64,000 nucleotides of DNA from Williamsia sp. 1138 (GTDB taxonomy: Bacteria; Actinomycetota; Actinomycetes; Mycobacteriales; Mycobacteriaceae), in the NCBI RefSeq assembly GCF_002095435.2, contig NZ_MJEJ02000050.1, positions 1 through 64,000 on the forward strand, given 5' to 3'. Below, piece by piece: positions 1 to 8,723 of the stretch. The notes under the pieces were generated by a model. That model did no database searches and was not told the origin of the DNA. It worked only from the letters and a program-made list of their open reading frames with translations. Each line of letters opens with the position of its first letter. Position 1 is the first letter of the stretch. The position numbers and the translations under genes are program-made.

Positions 1-477
1 GCTGCCGTTGAGCACCCAGGTGTCGCCGTCCTCCTTCGCGCGGGTCTTCATCGACGCCGCATCCGAACCGGCCTCCCGCTCGGACAACGCATACGAGGCC
101 ATCGCCTCACCCGAGGCGATCGACGGCAACACCTGCTGCTTCAGCTCGTCCGAACCCTTCAAGATCAGGCCCATCGTGCCCAGCTTGTTCACCGCCGGGA
201 TCAGCGACGCCGACGCATCGACCCGCGCGACCTCCTCGATCACGATGCACGCCGCGACCGAGTCACCACCCTGCCCGTCGAACTCCTCGGGCACATGGAT
301 CGCGTTGAACCCCGACGCGGTCAGAGCCGTCAGTGCTTCCTCCGGGAATCGCGAGTTCTCGTCGACATCAGCCGCGTACGGCTCGATCTCCTTCTCCGAG
401 AGCGCCCGAATCGCCGCACGCAACTCGTCGTGCTCCTCACCGAGCTTGAACAGATCGAAATCGGGGTTGCCGGCCAT
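1..477 (-). CDS. fadE25: Acyl-CoA dehydrogenase, N-terminal part (FadE25-like; cut by window edge)
   Basis: FAD-dependent acyl-CoA dehydrogenase of fatty-acid or branched-chain acyl-CoA oxidation. Only the first 159 codons are in the window; the gene runs off the left edge. The helical N-terminal domain contains the ELRAAIRALSEKEIEPYAAD-type segment, and the start of the middle beta domain has the family signature YALSEREAGSDAASMKT, which contacts FAD and substrate. The start is an ATG preceded by GAGGAG about 8 nt upstream. The gene is divergent from the dienelactone-hydrolase-type gene and lies before purE/purK in the order of the mycobacterial fadE25-purE-purK block, which supports the symbol. 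Substrate specificity cannot be read from this fragment. Confidence 0.85.
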   Translation of the reverse strand, partial: MAGNPDFDLFKLGEEHDELRAAIRALSEKEIEPYAADVDENSRFPEEALTALTASGFNAIHVPEEFDGQGGDSVAACIVIEEVARVDASASLIPAVNKLGTMGLILKGSDELKQQVLPSIASGEAMASYALSEREAGSDAASMKTRAKEDGDTWVLNGS

Positions 478-574
478 CAGAACACTCCTCATATGCGCCA
501 GTGAAAAATCGGACTGCTCGCCCGAGTGGAAAGTCGGGCTCTACACCCACGATCGTAATACCGCGGCCAAACTT

Positions 575-592
575 AGTTACTGGCGGGTAACT
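575..592. promoter_or_regulatory. Palindromic operator candidate between divergent fadE and dienelactone hydrolase genes
   Basis: AGTTAC-tggcgg-GTAACT is an inverted repeat with 6-bp arms in the 201-bp divergent intergenic region. Size and spacing resemble operators of TetR-family regulators of acyl-CoA metabolism (TTACT...GGTAA type). The binding protein is not identifiable here; the assignment is inference. Confidence 0.4.
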
Positions 593-678
593 GAAGATCG
601 CGTACCTTCCCACCACCGGAGAACGTGGAAGCTAGCCTTGGCCGCAGACATCCCATTCTGCCCGAAAGGTGATCGCCC

Positions 679-1506
679 ATGAGCCCGAAAACGTCGCCGG
701 CCGAAGCACTCGCCGACTTCGAGAAATCAGATTTCACCCACTACGGCCAGACACGCACGATCTACCGGCTCGGCAGCGGTCCCGCGGTGATCATCATCGC
801 CGAGATACCCGGCATCACCCCCAAAGTCCTCCGGTTCGCGCGCAAGGTCGCCGAGATCGGCTGCACCGCGGTGCTGCCGAGTCTCTTCGGTGTCGACGGC
901 CTCGATCCGTTGCACGCCGGCGCGGGTGACGCCCGCAGGATGGCCTCGTCACTGGTACCGCGGTGTATCAGCAGCGATTTCACGGTGCTCGCGACCGGGA
1001 AGTCGTCGCCGGTCGTCAACTGGTTGCGGGCGCTTGCCGCGTCCGAACACGAGCGGTGCGGCGGCCCGGGGGTCGGGGCGATCGGAATGTGCTTCACCGG
1101 GGGTTTCGCACTGGCCATGGCGACCGACGAGCGCCTCCTCGCGCCGGTCGTCGCCCAACCGTCGCTGCCGTTCCGGCCGCTGAACGCACTTGCGGGCAAC
1201 ATCGACATCTCTGCGGAGGAGCTCGAGACGGTGAAGGGCCGGTGCGCCAAGGGCCTGCAGGTGCTCGGGGTCCGGTTCAAGGGCGACAAGCTGTCCCCGC
1301 CGAAGCGGTTCGAGTTCCTGCGCGAACAGCTCGGCGAGGCCTTCGTGGCCATCGAACTCGACGACAGCGATGCCGCGCCGTCTCCGCTACCGCCCCACTC
1401 CGCGCTGACCGAGCACCTCATCGACGAACCCGGGACGCCCACCAGAGCGGCGCTCGACGACGTACTCGATCTGTTCCGGCGGAGGCTGCTGACCGAACCG
1501 GCCTGA
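679..1506 (+). CDS. Dienelactone hydrolase family alpha/beta hydrolase
   Basis: A 275-residue alpha/beta hydrolase of the dienelactone hydrolase (DLH) family. The N-terminal half has the typical strand and oxyanion stretch VIIIAEIPGITP. The nucleophile region reads GAIGMCFTGGFALAM, i.e. GxCxxG with cysteine as nucleophile, as in classical DLH. A C-terminal His (PHSALTEHL region) is a candidate triad member. The start ATG has GAAAGGTGA about 6 nt upstream. It stands alone, divergent from the acyl-CoA dehydrogenase, and converges on purE with a gap of 18 nt. True dienelactone hydrolysis is not implied; many members act on unknown esters or lactones. Confidence 0.8.
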   Translation: MSPKTSPAEALADFEKSDFTHYGQTRTIYRLGSGPAVIIIAEIPGITPKVLRFARKVAEIGCTAVLPSLFGVDGLDPLHAGAGDARRMASSLVPRCISSDFTVLATGKSSPVVNWLRALAASEHERCGGPGVGAIGMCFTGGFALAMATDERLLAPVVAQPSLPFRPLNALAGNIDISAEELETVKGRCAKGLQVLGVRFKGDKLSPPKRFEFLREQLGEAFVAIELDDSDAAPSPLPPHSALTEHLIDEPGTPTRAALDDVLDLFRRRLLTEPA

Positions 1507-1524
1507 CCTCGCGCAGATCCGCGG

Positions 1525-2049
1525 TCAGCCTCCGAGCAGCTTGTCTTGCAACGCTTGATCTTTGGCGAGAACCATGTCGGCCAGATCGGCCTGGAACTGC
1601 TCCATCCGGATACGCAGGGCGGGGTCGGAGGAGGCCAGGATCCTGACCGCGAGCAGCCCGGCGTTGCGGGCCCCGCCGACCGACACCGTTGCGACAGGAA
1701 CCCCGGCGGGCATCTGGACTATCGACAGCAGCGAGTCCATGCCGTCGAGGTATTTCAGCGGGACAGGGACCCCGATCACCGGCAGCGGCGTTGCCGACGC
1801 CACCATTCCGGGCAGATGCGCGGCGCCACCCGCACCGGCGATGATCACCGAGAGGCCCCGTCCGGCGGCATCTCGCGCGTAGTCGAGCATGCGCTGCGGA
1901 GTACGGTGCGCCGAGACGACCCCCACCTCGAAACGAACCCCGAACTCGGCCAGCGCAACGGCGGCCGCCTCCATCGTCGGCCAGTCGGAATCGCTGCCCA
2001 TGATCAATCCGACAAGCGGACCGTTCGTGTTCTCACCCACCGTGCACAT
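1525..2049 (-). CDS. purE: N5-carboxyaminoimidazole ribonucleotide mutase PurE
   Basis: Class I PurE (174 residues) converts N5-CAIR to CAIR in de novo purine synthesis. The signature [16 protein letters not shown] near the N-terminus and [13 protein letters not shown] contain the conserved Ser/Asp/His active-site residues; the [14 protein letters not shown] loop follows. It lies downstream of purK and overlaps its end by 17 nt, so the two are translationally coupled and feed N5-CAIR directly from PurK to PurE. The chosen ATG is preceded by GGATGGG; an internal GTG a few codons on would also give a full-length enzyme. Confidence 0.93.
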   Translation of the reverse strand: MCTVGENTNGPLVGLIMGSDSDWPTMEAAAVALAEFGVRFEVGVVSAHRTPQRMLDYARDAAGRGLSVIIAGAGGAAHLPGMVASATPLPVIGVPVPLKYLDGMDSLLSIVQMPAGVPVATVSVGGARNAGLLAVRILASSDPALRIRMEQFQADLADMVLAKDQALQDKLLGG

Positions 2050-3340
2050 CCCATCCGTCGGTCCAGATTCCGTGCGACATCCAATGTGCAGCCCGTTCCG
2101 CGACTTCCCGCAACTGCGCGACGTAGTCCGGGTCGTCGACGTCGCCTCCCGGCGCGCCCACGATGTTGACGTGGCCGATCTTGCGGTCGGGCCGTTCGCC
2201 CTTCCCGTACAGGTGCACCTTCGCCTGCGGGATCCTCGCGAACAGGTGATGCAGGCGTTCGTCCATGGACATGGACGGCGCCTGCTCTGCCCCGAGGATG
2301 TTGGCCATCACGGTCGCGGGTGCGAGCACCGAGGTGTCGCCGAGCGGGTAGTCGAGCACCGCCCGCAGATGCTGCTCGAACTGGCCCGTGACCGCGCCGT
2401 CCATGCTCCAGTGCCCACTGTTGTGCGGACGCATCGCCAGCTCGTTGACGAGCAGACCCCCGTCGGTCGTCTCGAACAGTTCCACGGCCATGACGCCCAC
2501 CACGCCGAGTTCTCCGGCCAGGAACAGCGCCAGCCGCTGGGCGCTCTCGGCGAGTTCGGTGTCCAGCCCCGGCGCGGGTGCGATGACCACCGCGCATTGC
2601 CCCTTGCGCTGAACCGTCTCGACCACCGGCCAGACAGCACCCTGCCCGAACGGCGAGCGGCCGACCATCGCCGACAACTCCCGTCGCAGCGCGACCTTCT
2701 CCTCGGCCATCAGGGCTGTGCCGGCCGGTGCCTCATCGAGCACCGCCAGCGCCTGCTCCCGGTCGTCGATCAGCCACACACCCCGTCCGTCGTAGCCACC
2801 GGTGACCGTTTTGAGGACGATGTCCCAGTGATGTCGCTCACCGAACTCGATGAGCGACTCGCGCGGTGAGGTGGATCCCAACTCGACGTAATCGGGCACC
2901 GGAGCACCCAGCTCGGCGAGCTTGCGACGCATCCGGAGCTTGTCCTGTGCGTAGATCAGGGCGGTCGGCGGAGGGAGCACCTTGACGCCCTCGGCGACCA
3001 ATACCTCGAGGTGCCCGACCGGAACGTGCTCGTGGTCGAACGTCAGCGCGTGTGCTCCCCGGGCGGCTGCGCGGAGGTCGTCGAGGTCGGTATGCGAACC
3101 GAACACCACGTCAGGGGTCACCTGAGCTGCAGGTTCGTCGGCCGACGCGGCGAGAACCCGGAGGCGCTGACCCATGGCGATGGCCGCCTGATGCGTCATC
3201 CTGGCGAGCTGACCCCCACCGATCATCGTCACCACGGGCATACCTGATGCGGCGGCATCCCGGCTGCCGCCCGGCGAATCAGGTGCCGGTGGCACCGTCG
3301 TCGCGGTCGGCGCGGGTACCGCGGTCGAATCACTCGTCAC
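2033..3340 (-). CDS. purK: 5-(carboxyamino)imidazole ribonucleotide synthase PurK
   Basis: ATP-grasp enzyme that carboxylates AIR to N5-CAIR with ATP and bicarbonate. The N-terminal [15 protein letters not shown] motif, the central ATP-grasp strand [11 protein letters not shown], the [14 protein letters not shown] segment and the metal-binding [14 protein letters not shown] motif are all present. The C-terminal [17 protein letters not shown] is typical of PurK. The frame is open back to 3451, but the conserved core begins around 3241; I chose the GTG at 3340, which gives a short variable N-terminal extension like that of mycobacterial PurK. The ATG at 3241 is the alternative. purE is coupled downstream. 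Confidence 0.9.
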   Translation of the reverse strand: MTSDSTAVPAPTATTVPPAPDSPGGSRDAAASGMPVVTMIGGGQLARMTHQAAIAMGQRLRVLAASADEPAAQVTPDVVFGSHTDLDDLRAAARGAHALTFDHEHVPVGHLEVLVAEGVKVLPPPTALIYAQDKLRMRRKLAELGAPVPDYVELGSTSPRESLIEFGERHHWDIVLKTVTGGYDGRGVWLIDDREQALAVLDEAPAGTALMAEEKVALRRELSAMVGRSPFGQGAVWPVVETVQRKGQCAVVIAPAPGLDTELAESAQRLALFLAGELGVVGVMAVELFETTDGGLLVNELAMRPHNSGHWSMDGAVTGQFEQHLRAVLDYPLGDTSVLAPATVMANILGAEQAPSMSMDERLHHLFARIPQAKVHLYGKGERPDRKIGHVNIVGAPGGDVDDPDYVAQLREVAERAAHWMSHGIWTDGWDVHGG

Positions 3341-3430
3341 GGCTATCCATGTTGTCACGATCTGAGGTGTTCGAATGACACGGGACCGGCCGAGAACGCG
3401 CCGGATTAGTTCACCGGCGATGTTTTTTCG

Positions 3431-3436
3431 TAGACT
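3431..3436 (+). promoter_or_regulatory. -10 element of gtrA-like gene, leaderless start
   Basis: TAGACT lies 8 nt before the GTG start at 3445. There is no Shine-Dalgarno sequence in the intervening bases, so transcription probably starts at or next to the start codon. Confidence 0.5.
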
Positions 3437-3444
3437 GCATCCTT

Positions 3445-4005
3445 GTGTCATTCATCGACGGGCTGATGGCCCGTACCCCGGCGCCCATCAGGGGCCTGGC
3501 GATGAAGCACCACGAGCTCATCAAGTTCGCCATCATCGGTGGTTCGATGATGCTTTTCGACATGGCGATCTTCTATTCGCTGAGTCTGACGATCCTCGAG
3601 AACAAGCCCGTGGTCGCCAAGATCATCTCGGGTGTTCTCGCCACCATCGTCAGCTACATCCTCAACCGCGAATGGGCGTTCAAGAATCGCGGAGGACGCG
3701 AGACCCACCACGAGGCCCTGCTGTTCTTCGCGATCAGCGGCGTCGGTGTGATCTTGCAGGCCGCGCCCCTGTTCGTTGCCAACAACATCTTCGACATCCG
3801 CAGTTCCGTCGACGTCACGAAGCTCGTCGTCATCGACTTCGTCCTCGGATACATCATCGGCAACCTGCTGCAGATGGCCTTCCGGTTCTGGGCTCTGCGG
3901 CGCTTCGCGTTCCCGGAATCCGACCTTCGCGGTGCCGCGGCCGGTTCCACGGACCTACCCACCACCGCCGACGAGCTCGCGGACGAGGAACTCGGCCACA
4001 GCTGA
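3445..4005 (+). CDS. GtrA-like four-TM membrane protein
   Basis: A 186-residue integral membrane protein of the GtrA/DPMS family, thought to help move polyprenyl-linked sugars across the membrane. Four hydrophobic segments are visible (around residues 25-48, 54-76, 92-112 and 126-148), with the family hallmark SYILNREWAFKN between TM2 and TM3 and a cytoplasmic acidic tail (TADELADEELGHS). It corresponds by position to Rv3277. It is divergent from purK and converges on the histidine kinase gene. The start is a GTG without a ribosome binding site but with a -10 element 8 nt upstream. Confidence 0.85.
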   Translation: MSFIDGLMARTPAPIRGLAMKHHELIKFAIIGGSMMLFDMAIFYSLSLTILENKPVVAKIISGVLATIVSYILNREWAFKNRGGRETHHEALLFFAISGVGVILQAAPLFVANNIFDIRSSVDVTKLVVIDFVLGYIIGNLLQMAFRFWALRRFAFPESDLRGAAAGSTDLPTTADELADEELGHS

Positions 4006-4007
4006 AT

Positions 4008-4023
4008 CCCCCGCCATAGGGGG
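4008..4023 (+). terminator. Short G/C hairpin after gtrA-like gene
   Basis: CCCCC-gccata-GGGGG starts 3 nt after the stop codon of the gtrA-like gene. There is no following U-tract, so intrinsic termination is uncertain. Confidence 0.35.
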
Positions 4024-4024
4024 A

Positions 4025-4077
4025 ATGGGTCGTTCTGGCGAACAAAAGCGCAGGTCGACCCCGCCAGAACAACCCAT
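4025..4077. repeat. Structured palindrome, copy 1 of 3, in a convergent gap
   Basis: The left arm ATGGGTCGTTCTGGCG pairs with the right arm CGCCAGAACAACCCAT, leaving a loop of about 21 nt. Read on the minus strand, the loop contains ACCTGCG followed by TTTTGTTCGCCA, which is shared with the copies at 43785 and 54216. It lies between the convergent gtrA-like and histidine kinase genes, suggesting a bidirectional terminator or a mobile palindromic repeat. Confidence 0.75.
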
Positions 4078-4089
4078 CATCGGGTCTGA

Positions 4090-5406
4090 CTAACGGGGTT
4101 CGGGGCCCTTGGGAAGCACCTGATCGACATCCGACTCGACTTCGTGTCTCGGCACCACGATCGCAAAGGTCGGTGGTCGTCGCTGCAACAGGTCGAGCCG
4201 TCCCCCGTCGGCCTCGATCAGCGCACGCGCCAGCGGCAGACCCACACCGCTGGACCCGCCCTCGGAGTACCCGCGCTGGAAGACGTGCGGGGCGCTCTTG
4301 TCGCTGACGCCCGCGCCCTGATCCGACACCGAGATCCGGATCATGCCGCTCCCGGGCAGCTCTCGGGTCTCGATCAGGCAGTCACCCTCACCATGGCGCA
4401 ACGCGTTGTCCACGAGCACGCTCAGGGCCTCGCGCAGGCGCGTCGGGGTGACGCGCGCGGCGCACTCTCCCGACGCCACGGCGGAGAGCGTGCGGTTGTG
4501 CACGGCGAACGCCTGCCCGTAGTCGGCCACCACCTGATCCACCTGTTCGGGCACGGCCACCGGATCGAGCCGCGCCACCTGCTCGCCGCGCGCGGCGGTG
4601 ATCAGTTCGTCGAGCTCGCTGGTGAGCCGCTCGACCTGGGCGAGCGCTGCATCAGCCTCGTCCACCACGTCCTGATCGGGATGGATGGACAACTCGTCGA
4701 GTCGCAATCGGATGGCGGTCAGTCTGCTCCGCAGCTGATGGGAGACCTCGCCTACGATCCGGCCCTCACGCTCGAGACGGACGGTGATCTCGCGATTGGC
4801 CGTGTCGAGCGCCGACGACACCCGGTCGAGTTCCTCGATGTCGTAGTGCCTGCCCTCGGTCGCGAAGTCCCCCTGGGCCATCCGCGCCGCGCGCGCCGCA
4901 ACATCCTCCAACGGGTCCGCCAGACGGCCGGCGGTCACCGCCGCCACGACGAGGCCGGCGATGACCGAGGTCGTCACCACCAGTGACACCACACCGACAG
5001 CCGCCCACTGCCGGCTGCGGACCTGCGAGTACGGCACCGACAACGTGAGGGAACCCGCTTCGCCGAGGGTCAGTGACTCGGTGACCGGTTCGTCATCGAA
5101 GGCGACGCCGATGTCGACCTGGGCCTGTTCCATCCCGTCGGTGGAACTCACCGGAAAAAAGATCTCGAGGCGGCCGCCGTCGGGGACGAGCAGCCGAAAT
5201 TTGTCGCGATCGAGGTCCCCGGTGATCGAGCCGTCCGGCCCCTCCTGTTCGAGGAGTTCGGCGGAGATCCGCTTGAGACGGTCGTCGAGGTCCTGGTGCG
5301 CGGTGTCATCGACCCACCACCAGGCCGTGAACATCAACGGAACACCCAGCAGCAGCCCGATGCCCATGACCATGGCCATCATGGACCGCAGAATCCGGCG
5401 GCGCAT
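4090..5406 (-). CDS. Two-component sensor histidine kinase
   Basis: A 438-residue membrane histidine kinase. An N-terminal TM (residues about 9-31), an extracytoplasmic sensor domain of about 100 residues and a second TM (about 135-160) are followed by a HAMP linker (AGRLADPLEDVAARAARM). The DHp helix VSHQLRSRLTAIRLRLDEL carries the phospho-acceptor His. The ATPase domain has the N box VDNALRHGEG, the G1 box SDQGAGV and the G2 box GVGLPLARAL. It is cotranscribed with the response regulator, whose stop lies 2 nt before the kinase ATG. The signal is unknown. The pair does not occur at this place in M. tuberculosis. Confidence 0.92.
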   Translation of the reverse strand: MRRRILRSMMAMVMGIGLLLGVPLMFTAWWWVDDTAHQDLDDRLKRISAELLEQEGPDGSITGDLDRDKFRLLVPDGGRLEIFFPVSSTDGMEQAQVDIGVAFDDEPVTESLTLGEAGSLTLSVPYSQVRSRQWAAVGVVSLVVTTSVIAGLVVAAVTAGRLADPLEDVAARAARMAQGDFATEGRHYDIEELDRVSSALDTANREITVRLEREGRIVGEVSHQLRSRLTAIRLRLDELSIHPDQDVVDEADAALAQVERLTSELDELITAARGEQVARLDPVAVPEQVDQVVADYGQAFAVHNRTLSAVASGECAARVTPTRLREALSVLVDNALRHGEGDCLIETRELPGSGMIRISVSDQGAGVSDKSAPHVFQRGYSEGGSSGVGLPLARALIEADGGRLDLLQRRPPTFAIVVPRHEVESDVDQVLPKGPEPR

Positions 5407-5408
5407 GT

Positions 5409-6086
5409 CTAGTCGGGATCAAAACGGAATCCGACACCGCGCACGGTGACGATCCGCTTCTTGCGGCCGGGCCGGTCGTCGCCGATCTTCCGCCGCAGCC
5501 AGGAGATGTGCATGTCCAGGGTCTTGGACGAGAGCAGGTCGGGCGTACCCCACACCTCGGTGAGGATCTCCTCGCGGCTCACCACCTCACCGCCGCGTTC
5601 CATCAGATACCGCAGCAGATCGAACTCGCGGTTGGCCAGGGTCGCATCCTCCCCGGCCACGAGCACCCGACGCCCGCGGGCATCGAGATGGATGTCGCCC
5701 GCCTCGATCACCACGTCGGCGCTCTGCTTACGTCGCAGCAGAGCGCGAACTCGGGCGAGCAACTCGGCCAGCCGGAACGGCTTGCCGACGTAGTCGTCGG
5801 CTCCGGCGTCGAGACCGACGACGAAGTCGACCTCATCGGTCCGTGCGGTCAGCATCAGCACAGCGAGCTGGGGACGCACGGCCCGGATGCGTCGACAGAC
5901 CTCCAGTCCGTCCATCTCGGGCAGCCCGAGATCGAGGACGAGGAGTTCGAATCGCCCGCTGCGGGCCATTTCAAGGGCTTCGGTGCCGGTGGTGACGACC
6001 TCGCAGCCGTACCCCTCGCGGCTCAGGGCGCGGGCGAGCGGCGCGGCGATGGCTTCGTCATCTTCGGCCAGCAGAACTTCGGTCAC
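5409..6086 (-). CDS. OmpR/PhoB-family response regulator
   Basis: A 225-residue regulator. The receiver domain has the acidic pocket AEDDEA, the phospho-acceptor Asp in LLVLDLGLPEMDG, the Thr in MLTAR and the Lys in GKPF. The C-terminal winged helix (residues about 130-222) shows LANREFDLLRYLMERGGEVV and the recognition and wing segment TVRGVGFRF. It is the first gene of a two-gene operon with the kinase. The start GTG has no Shine-Dalgarno but a TAAGTT hexamer 6 nt upstream, so the mRNA is probably leaderless. The substrate-binding lipoprotein gene at 6166 lies directly upstream on the same strand and could be a target; that is inference. Confidence 0.93.
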   Translation of the reverse strand: MTEVLLAEDDEAIAAPLARALSREGYGCEVVTTGTEALEMARSGRFELLVLDLGLPEMDGLEVCRRIRAVRPQLAVLMLTARTDEVDFVVGLDAGADDYVGKPFRLAELLARVRALLRRKQSADVVIEAGDIHLDARGRRVLVAGEDATLANREFDLLRYLMERGGEVVSREEILTEVWGTPDLLSSKTLDMHISWLRRKIGDDRPGRKKRIVTVRGVGFRFDPD

Positions 6087-6092
6087 TCTGCC

Positions 6093-6098
6093 AACTTA
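6093..6098 (-). promoter_or_regulatory. -10 element of the two-component operon, leaderless start
   Basis: TAAGTT on the minus strand is separated by 6 nt (GGCAGA) from the GTG start of the response regulator. No ribosome binding site is visible in between. Confidence 0.45.
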
Positions 6099-6165
6099 GG
6101 CGCATCGGGTCCTGAGGCGGTGGCAACCGCCCCGCGCGGTTGTCCACGTGCAGATCGTCCGACCA

Positions 6166-7257
6166 TCACTCCGGCATGTTCGCGAGTTCGACGGCCCGGT
6201 TCAGCGTCTCGCGATCGACCACGTCAGCAGCATTCATCGGCTGGGTAAGGACACCCGACTCGCTCGCAATGTCGATCATGAACTTGATGCTGTCGTCGGA
6301 CAGCCCGCCGTCTTCGGTCCAGAACGGATACTTCTGGATGAGGTCGAACAACTCTCTGAGCGATTCTTCCGAGGGCGGTTCTTCGACGTATTCGTCGACC
6401 GCTGCCCGGAACACGCCGAAGTCGGCTTTCAGTTCCTTCATGGCACGCAGCGTGGTGGCGCAGTACCTGGCGGCCAGTTCACGGTTCTGTTCGAGCCACT
6501 GGGCCGGGGCGGCCTGAGCCACCTTGATGAATCCGGGGGCGTTCTCGTACAGAGTGGCGATCAGTACCGGTTGGTTCACCGTTTGCGCGGCGCCGTCGTA
6601 CTGCGTGTCATGGATCACTGTCGCATCCAGCTGCCCGGTCGCCCACGCTTCCGTTCGGGCGCTGGAGCTTTCGATGATCTGCTGATTGGGAATCTCGTCG
6701 ATGTCACGGGGCTCGCCGACGCCGCTCAACATCGCATTGAGGACGATGGCACCGGCGCCGCCCGGGCTGTCGATGCCCACTCTGGTCGACGGTTCGAACA
6801 ACTGACCGACGGTGTCCACACCGCCCGCACCGGCAAGGACGAAGTCGTCCATGCTCACGTACGGGCAGAACATCTTGACGTCCTCGCCCTGCTCACGCGC
6901 ATCCAAGATCGCGGAGACCGACGTCGCCATGACCTCGGCGTCGCCACTGAGCAAGGTCTTCACCGGATCGATGTGGTCATCGAAGATCGTGATGTTCTGC
7001 TCGACGCTCATGTCGAGCCCGAAGTCACCTGCGTCTTCGCCCACGCCGTAGACCAGCGGGACCTGCGACGCCTGTGGTTTCGAACCCAACACGATCCGCG
7101 GCGACGCCCCCGTGTTCGGTTCGGCTGACTCAGTGCCGGATTCGGCCTGCCCGGTGCTCGGTTCGGCTGACTCGCCGCAGCCGGCGAGTACCAGAGCGCT
7201 GATGGTGCCGGCGGCGATCAAACACGTCACCCGGCTCCGACGACTTCTGCTGGACAT
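6166..7257 (-). CDS. ABC transporter substrate-binding lipoprotein (NMT1/SsuA-like)
   Basis: A 363-residue secreted lipoprotein. A basic N-terminus and hydrophobic stretch end in the lipobox LVLAGC (Cys about residue 27), followed by a low-complexity Ser/Glu/Thr linker. The mature part resembles NMT1/THI5/SsuA-like periplasmic binding proteins (IVLGSKPQASQVPLVYGVGE, later GDAEVMATSVSAILDAREQG), which bind nitrate, sulfonates, pyrimidine precursors or similar ligands. No permease or ATPase gene is adjacent, so it is an orphan here. GAGGAG before the ATG supports the start. It lies upstream of and codirectional with the two-component system. The ligand cannot be named. Confidence 0.8.
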   Translation of the reverse strand: MSSRSRRSRVTCLIAAGTISALVLAGCGESAEPSTGQAESGTESAEPNTGASPRIVLGSKPQASQVPLVYGVGEDAGDFGLDMSVEQNITIFDDHIDPVKTLLSGDAEVMATSVSAILDAREQGEDVKMFCPYVSMDDFVLAGAGGVDTVGQLFEPSTRVGIDSPGGAGAIVLNAMLSGVGEPRDIDEIPNQQIIESSSARTEAWATGQLDATVIHDTQYDGAAQTVNQPVLIATLYENAPGFIKVAQAAPAQWLEQNRELAARYCATTLRAMKELKADFGVFRAAVDEYVEEPPSEESLRELFDLIQKYPFWTEDGGLSDDSIKFMIDIASESGVLTQPMNAADVVDRETLNRAVELANMPE

Positions 7258-7421
7258 CTGATCTCCTCATTCGCACTGTTCGATCGCCTGAGCAGATGAG
7301 CGGTTGCTGCGGACTCGCACGTGCGGAGACCGGAACCCTCGGCCTCGGGTCCAGCTGACCGTACGCCAGTTGAACAGGCAATACAGGGGAACGATGGGGA
7401 AACGGGCCGCCTCCGACCCGA

Positions 7422-7940
7422 TCAGCGGCGGAGGTCGTCGCCGTCCCGGGTGTCGAACACCTCGTGGTAGAGCAGCGAATGTACCCGTTCGACGTGTGGG
7501 ATGTCGTTGAACTCCAATGGATCCTCGGACGCTGATTCGATGATCAGGGTGCCGGTGCGCAGCACTCGGTCGACCAGTCCGTGCCGGAACTCGACCGAGT
7601 TGATGCGCTGCACCGGGATGTCGATACCCGAACGGGTGATGATCCCGTTCCGGTAGGTCACCCGCCGATCGGTCAGCACGAAATGGGTTGTGCGCCAGCT
7701 GATGAACGGACGGATGAAGAACCAGATGACGATCACCAGCCAGATCACCCCGATGACTATCCCCAGCACGAGTCTCGCCGTGGAGTTGATGTCCGAGGTC
7801 GACAGGTAGCCACCGGCGACACCGGCGAGGGCCGTACCGACGATGAACACAAAGGTCGGGACCAGTAGACACTTCCAGTGCGGATGGTGATGCAGCACCA
7901 CCCGCTCACCCTGGGCCAGGATGCTCTCGGGATACCCCAT
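7422..7940 (-). CDS. Bacterial PH-domain membrane protein (Rv3278c-like)
   Basis: A 172-residue protein with two TM segments (about residues 25-47 and 58-78) and a C-terminal bacterial PH domain (bPH2/YdbS-like) with FVLTDRRVTYRNGIITRSG and IPVQRINSVEF. The N-terminal GYPESILAQGERVVLHHHPHWK is typical of the actinobacterial family. It sits next to birA/accD5 as Rv3278c does. Function is unknown; these domains are usually cytoplasmic adaptors on membranes. The region 7258-7421 between this gene and the lipoprotein gene carries only upstream sequence. Confidence 0.82.
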   Translation of the reverse strand: MGYPESILAQGERVVLHHHPHWKCLLVPTFVFIVGTALAGVAGGYLSTSDINSTARLVLGIVIGVIWLVIVIWFFIRPFISWRTTHFVLTDRRVTYRNGIITRSGIDIPVQRINSVEFRHGLVDRVLRTGTLIIESASEDPLEFNDIPHVERVHSLLYHEVFDTRDGDDLRR

Positions 7941-8102
7941 CTACCAACCCCCTCCGACTCGCGCCACGCCTCCCGACGACCGTGCGGGCGGTTCCACTGC
8001 ACCGCAATCAAACCAGATGCCGGGGTCCCGGTGGGCTTCGGCGAGGATTCGCGCGCCACGGCGCCGCTGATCAGTAGACTCACGCGCATAGGGAGGTGCG
8101 AG

Positions 8103-8714
8103 ATGTATCCGAACGACCCGAACAAACCGCGTACCGCGCGTTACGACCGGGGCTATGACCCGGACCCACAGGCGTACAGCCAGTCGTACCCACAGCAGCC
8201 GGGCTATGACCAGGGCTACGGGCAGCAACCGCCCGCGGACCAGTACTACGCGGCCGCGCCGGCGCAGCCGCCACGCCGCCCCAAGTCGAATCGGCCCCAG
8301 GTCAATCCGACCATGTTCATCGGCGGCGTCCTGGCCACCGCGATCGTCACCGGTCTCGCGGCGTGGCTGGTCGCCTGGCTGATCCGATTGGTCATCGAGC
8401 GCGTGAACGAGACCGGCAAGTTGGGTGTCTGGAACCCGATGGCCAACGACGAGTACTGGTTCGCCGTGGTGGCCTTCCTGTGCGCGCTCTTCGCCGGAGC
8501 TCTCTGGTATGTCCTGCAGTTGGCGACGCCCTCACCCAACCAGTTCTTCTCGTGGATCGTCGGCTTGCTGATCATCGCAGCCGTCCTGATACCGCTGCTG
8601 CTCTCGCGGGATTGGACGACAGGTATCTCGACCGCGATCATCCATGCGGTGATCGGCCTGCCGATCCTGTTCCTCGTTCCCGCGATGGGCACGAAGAGCA
8701 TGGAACGGCGTTAG
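8103..8714 (+). CDS. Four-TM membrane protein with Pro/Gln/Tyr-rich N-terminus (DUF6069-like)
   Basis: A 203-residue protein of unknown function. The first 65 residues are a disordered Gln/Pro/Tyr-rich tail (YPQQPGYDQGYGQQPPADQY). Four TM helices follow (about 70-92, 115-137, 147-165, 175-195), ending in a positively charged tail. The layout resembles the DUF6069 family common in actinobacteria. The start ATG is preceded by GGGAGGTGCGAG; an open frame extends further upstream but has no family support and overlaps the PH-domain gene. It converges on birA with a gap of 9 nt. It is not part of the M. tuberculosis order. Confidence 0.75.
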   Translation: MYPNDPNKPRTARYDRGYDPDPQAYSQSYPQQPGYDQGYGQQPPADQYYAAAPAQPPRRPKSNRPQVNPTMFIGGVLATAIVTGLAAWLVAWLIRLVIERVNETGKLGVWNPMANDEYWFAVVAFLCALFAGALWYVLQLATPSPNQFFSWIVGLLIIAAVLIPLLLSRDWTTGISTAIIHAVIGLPILFLVPAMGTKSMERR

Positions 8715-8723
8715 CGCAGATCC

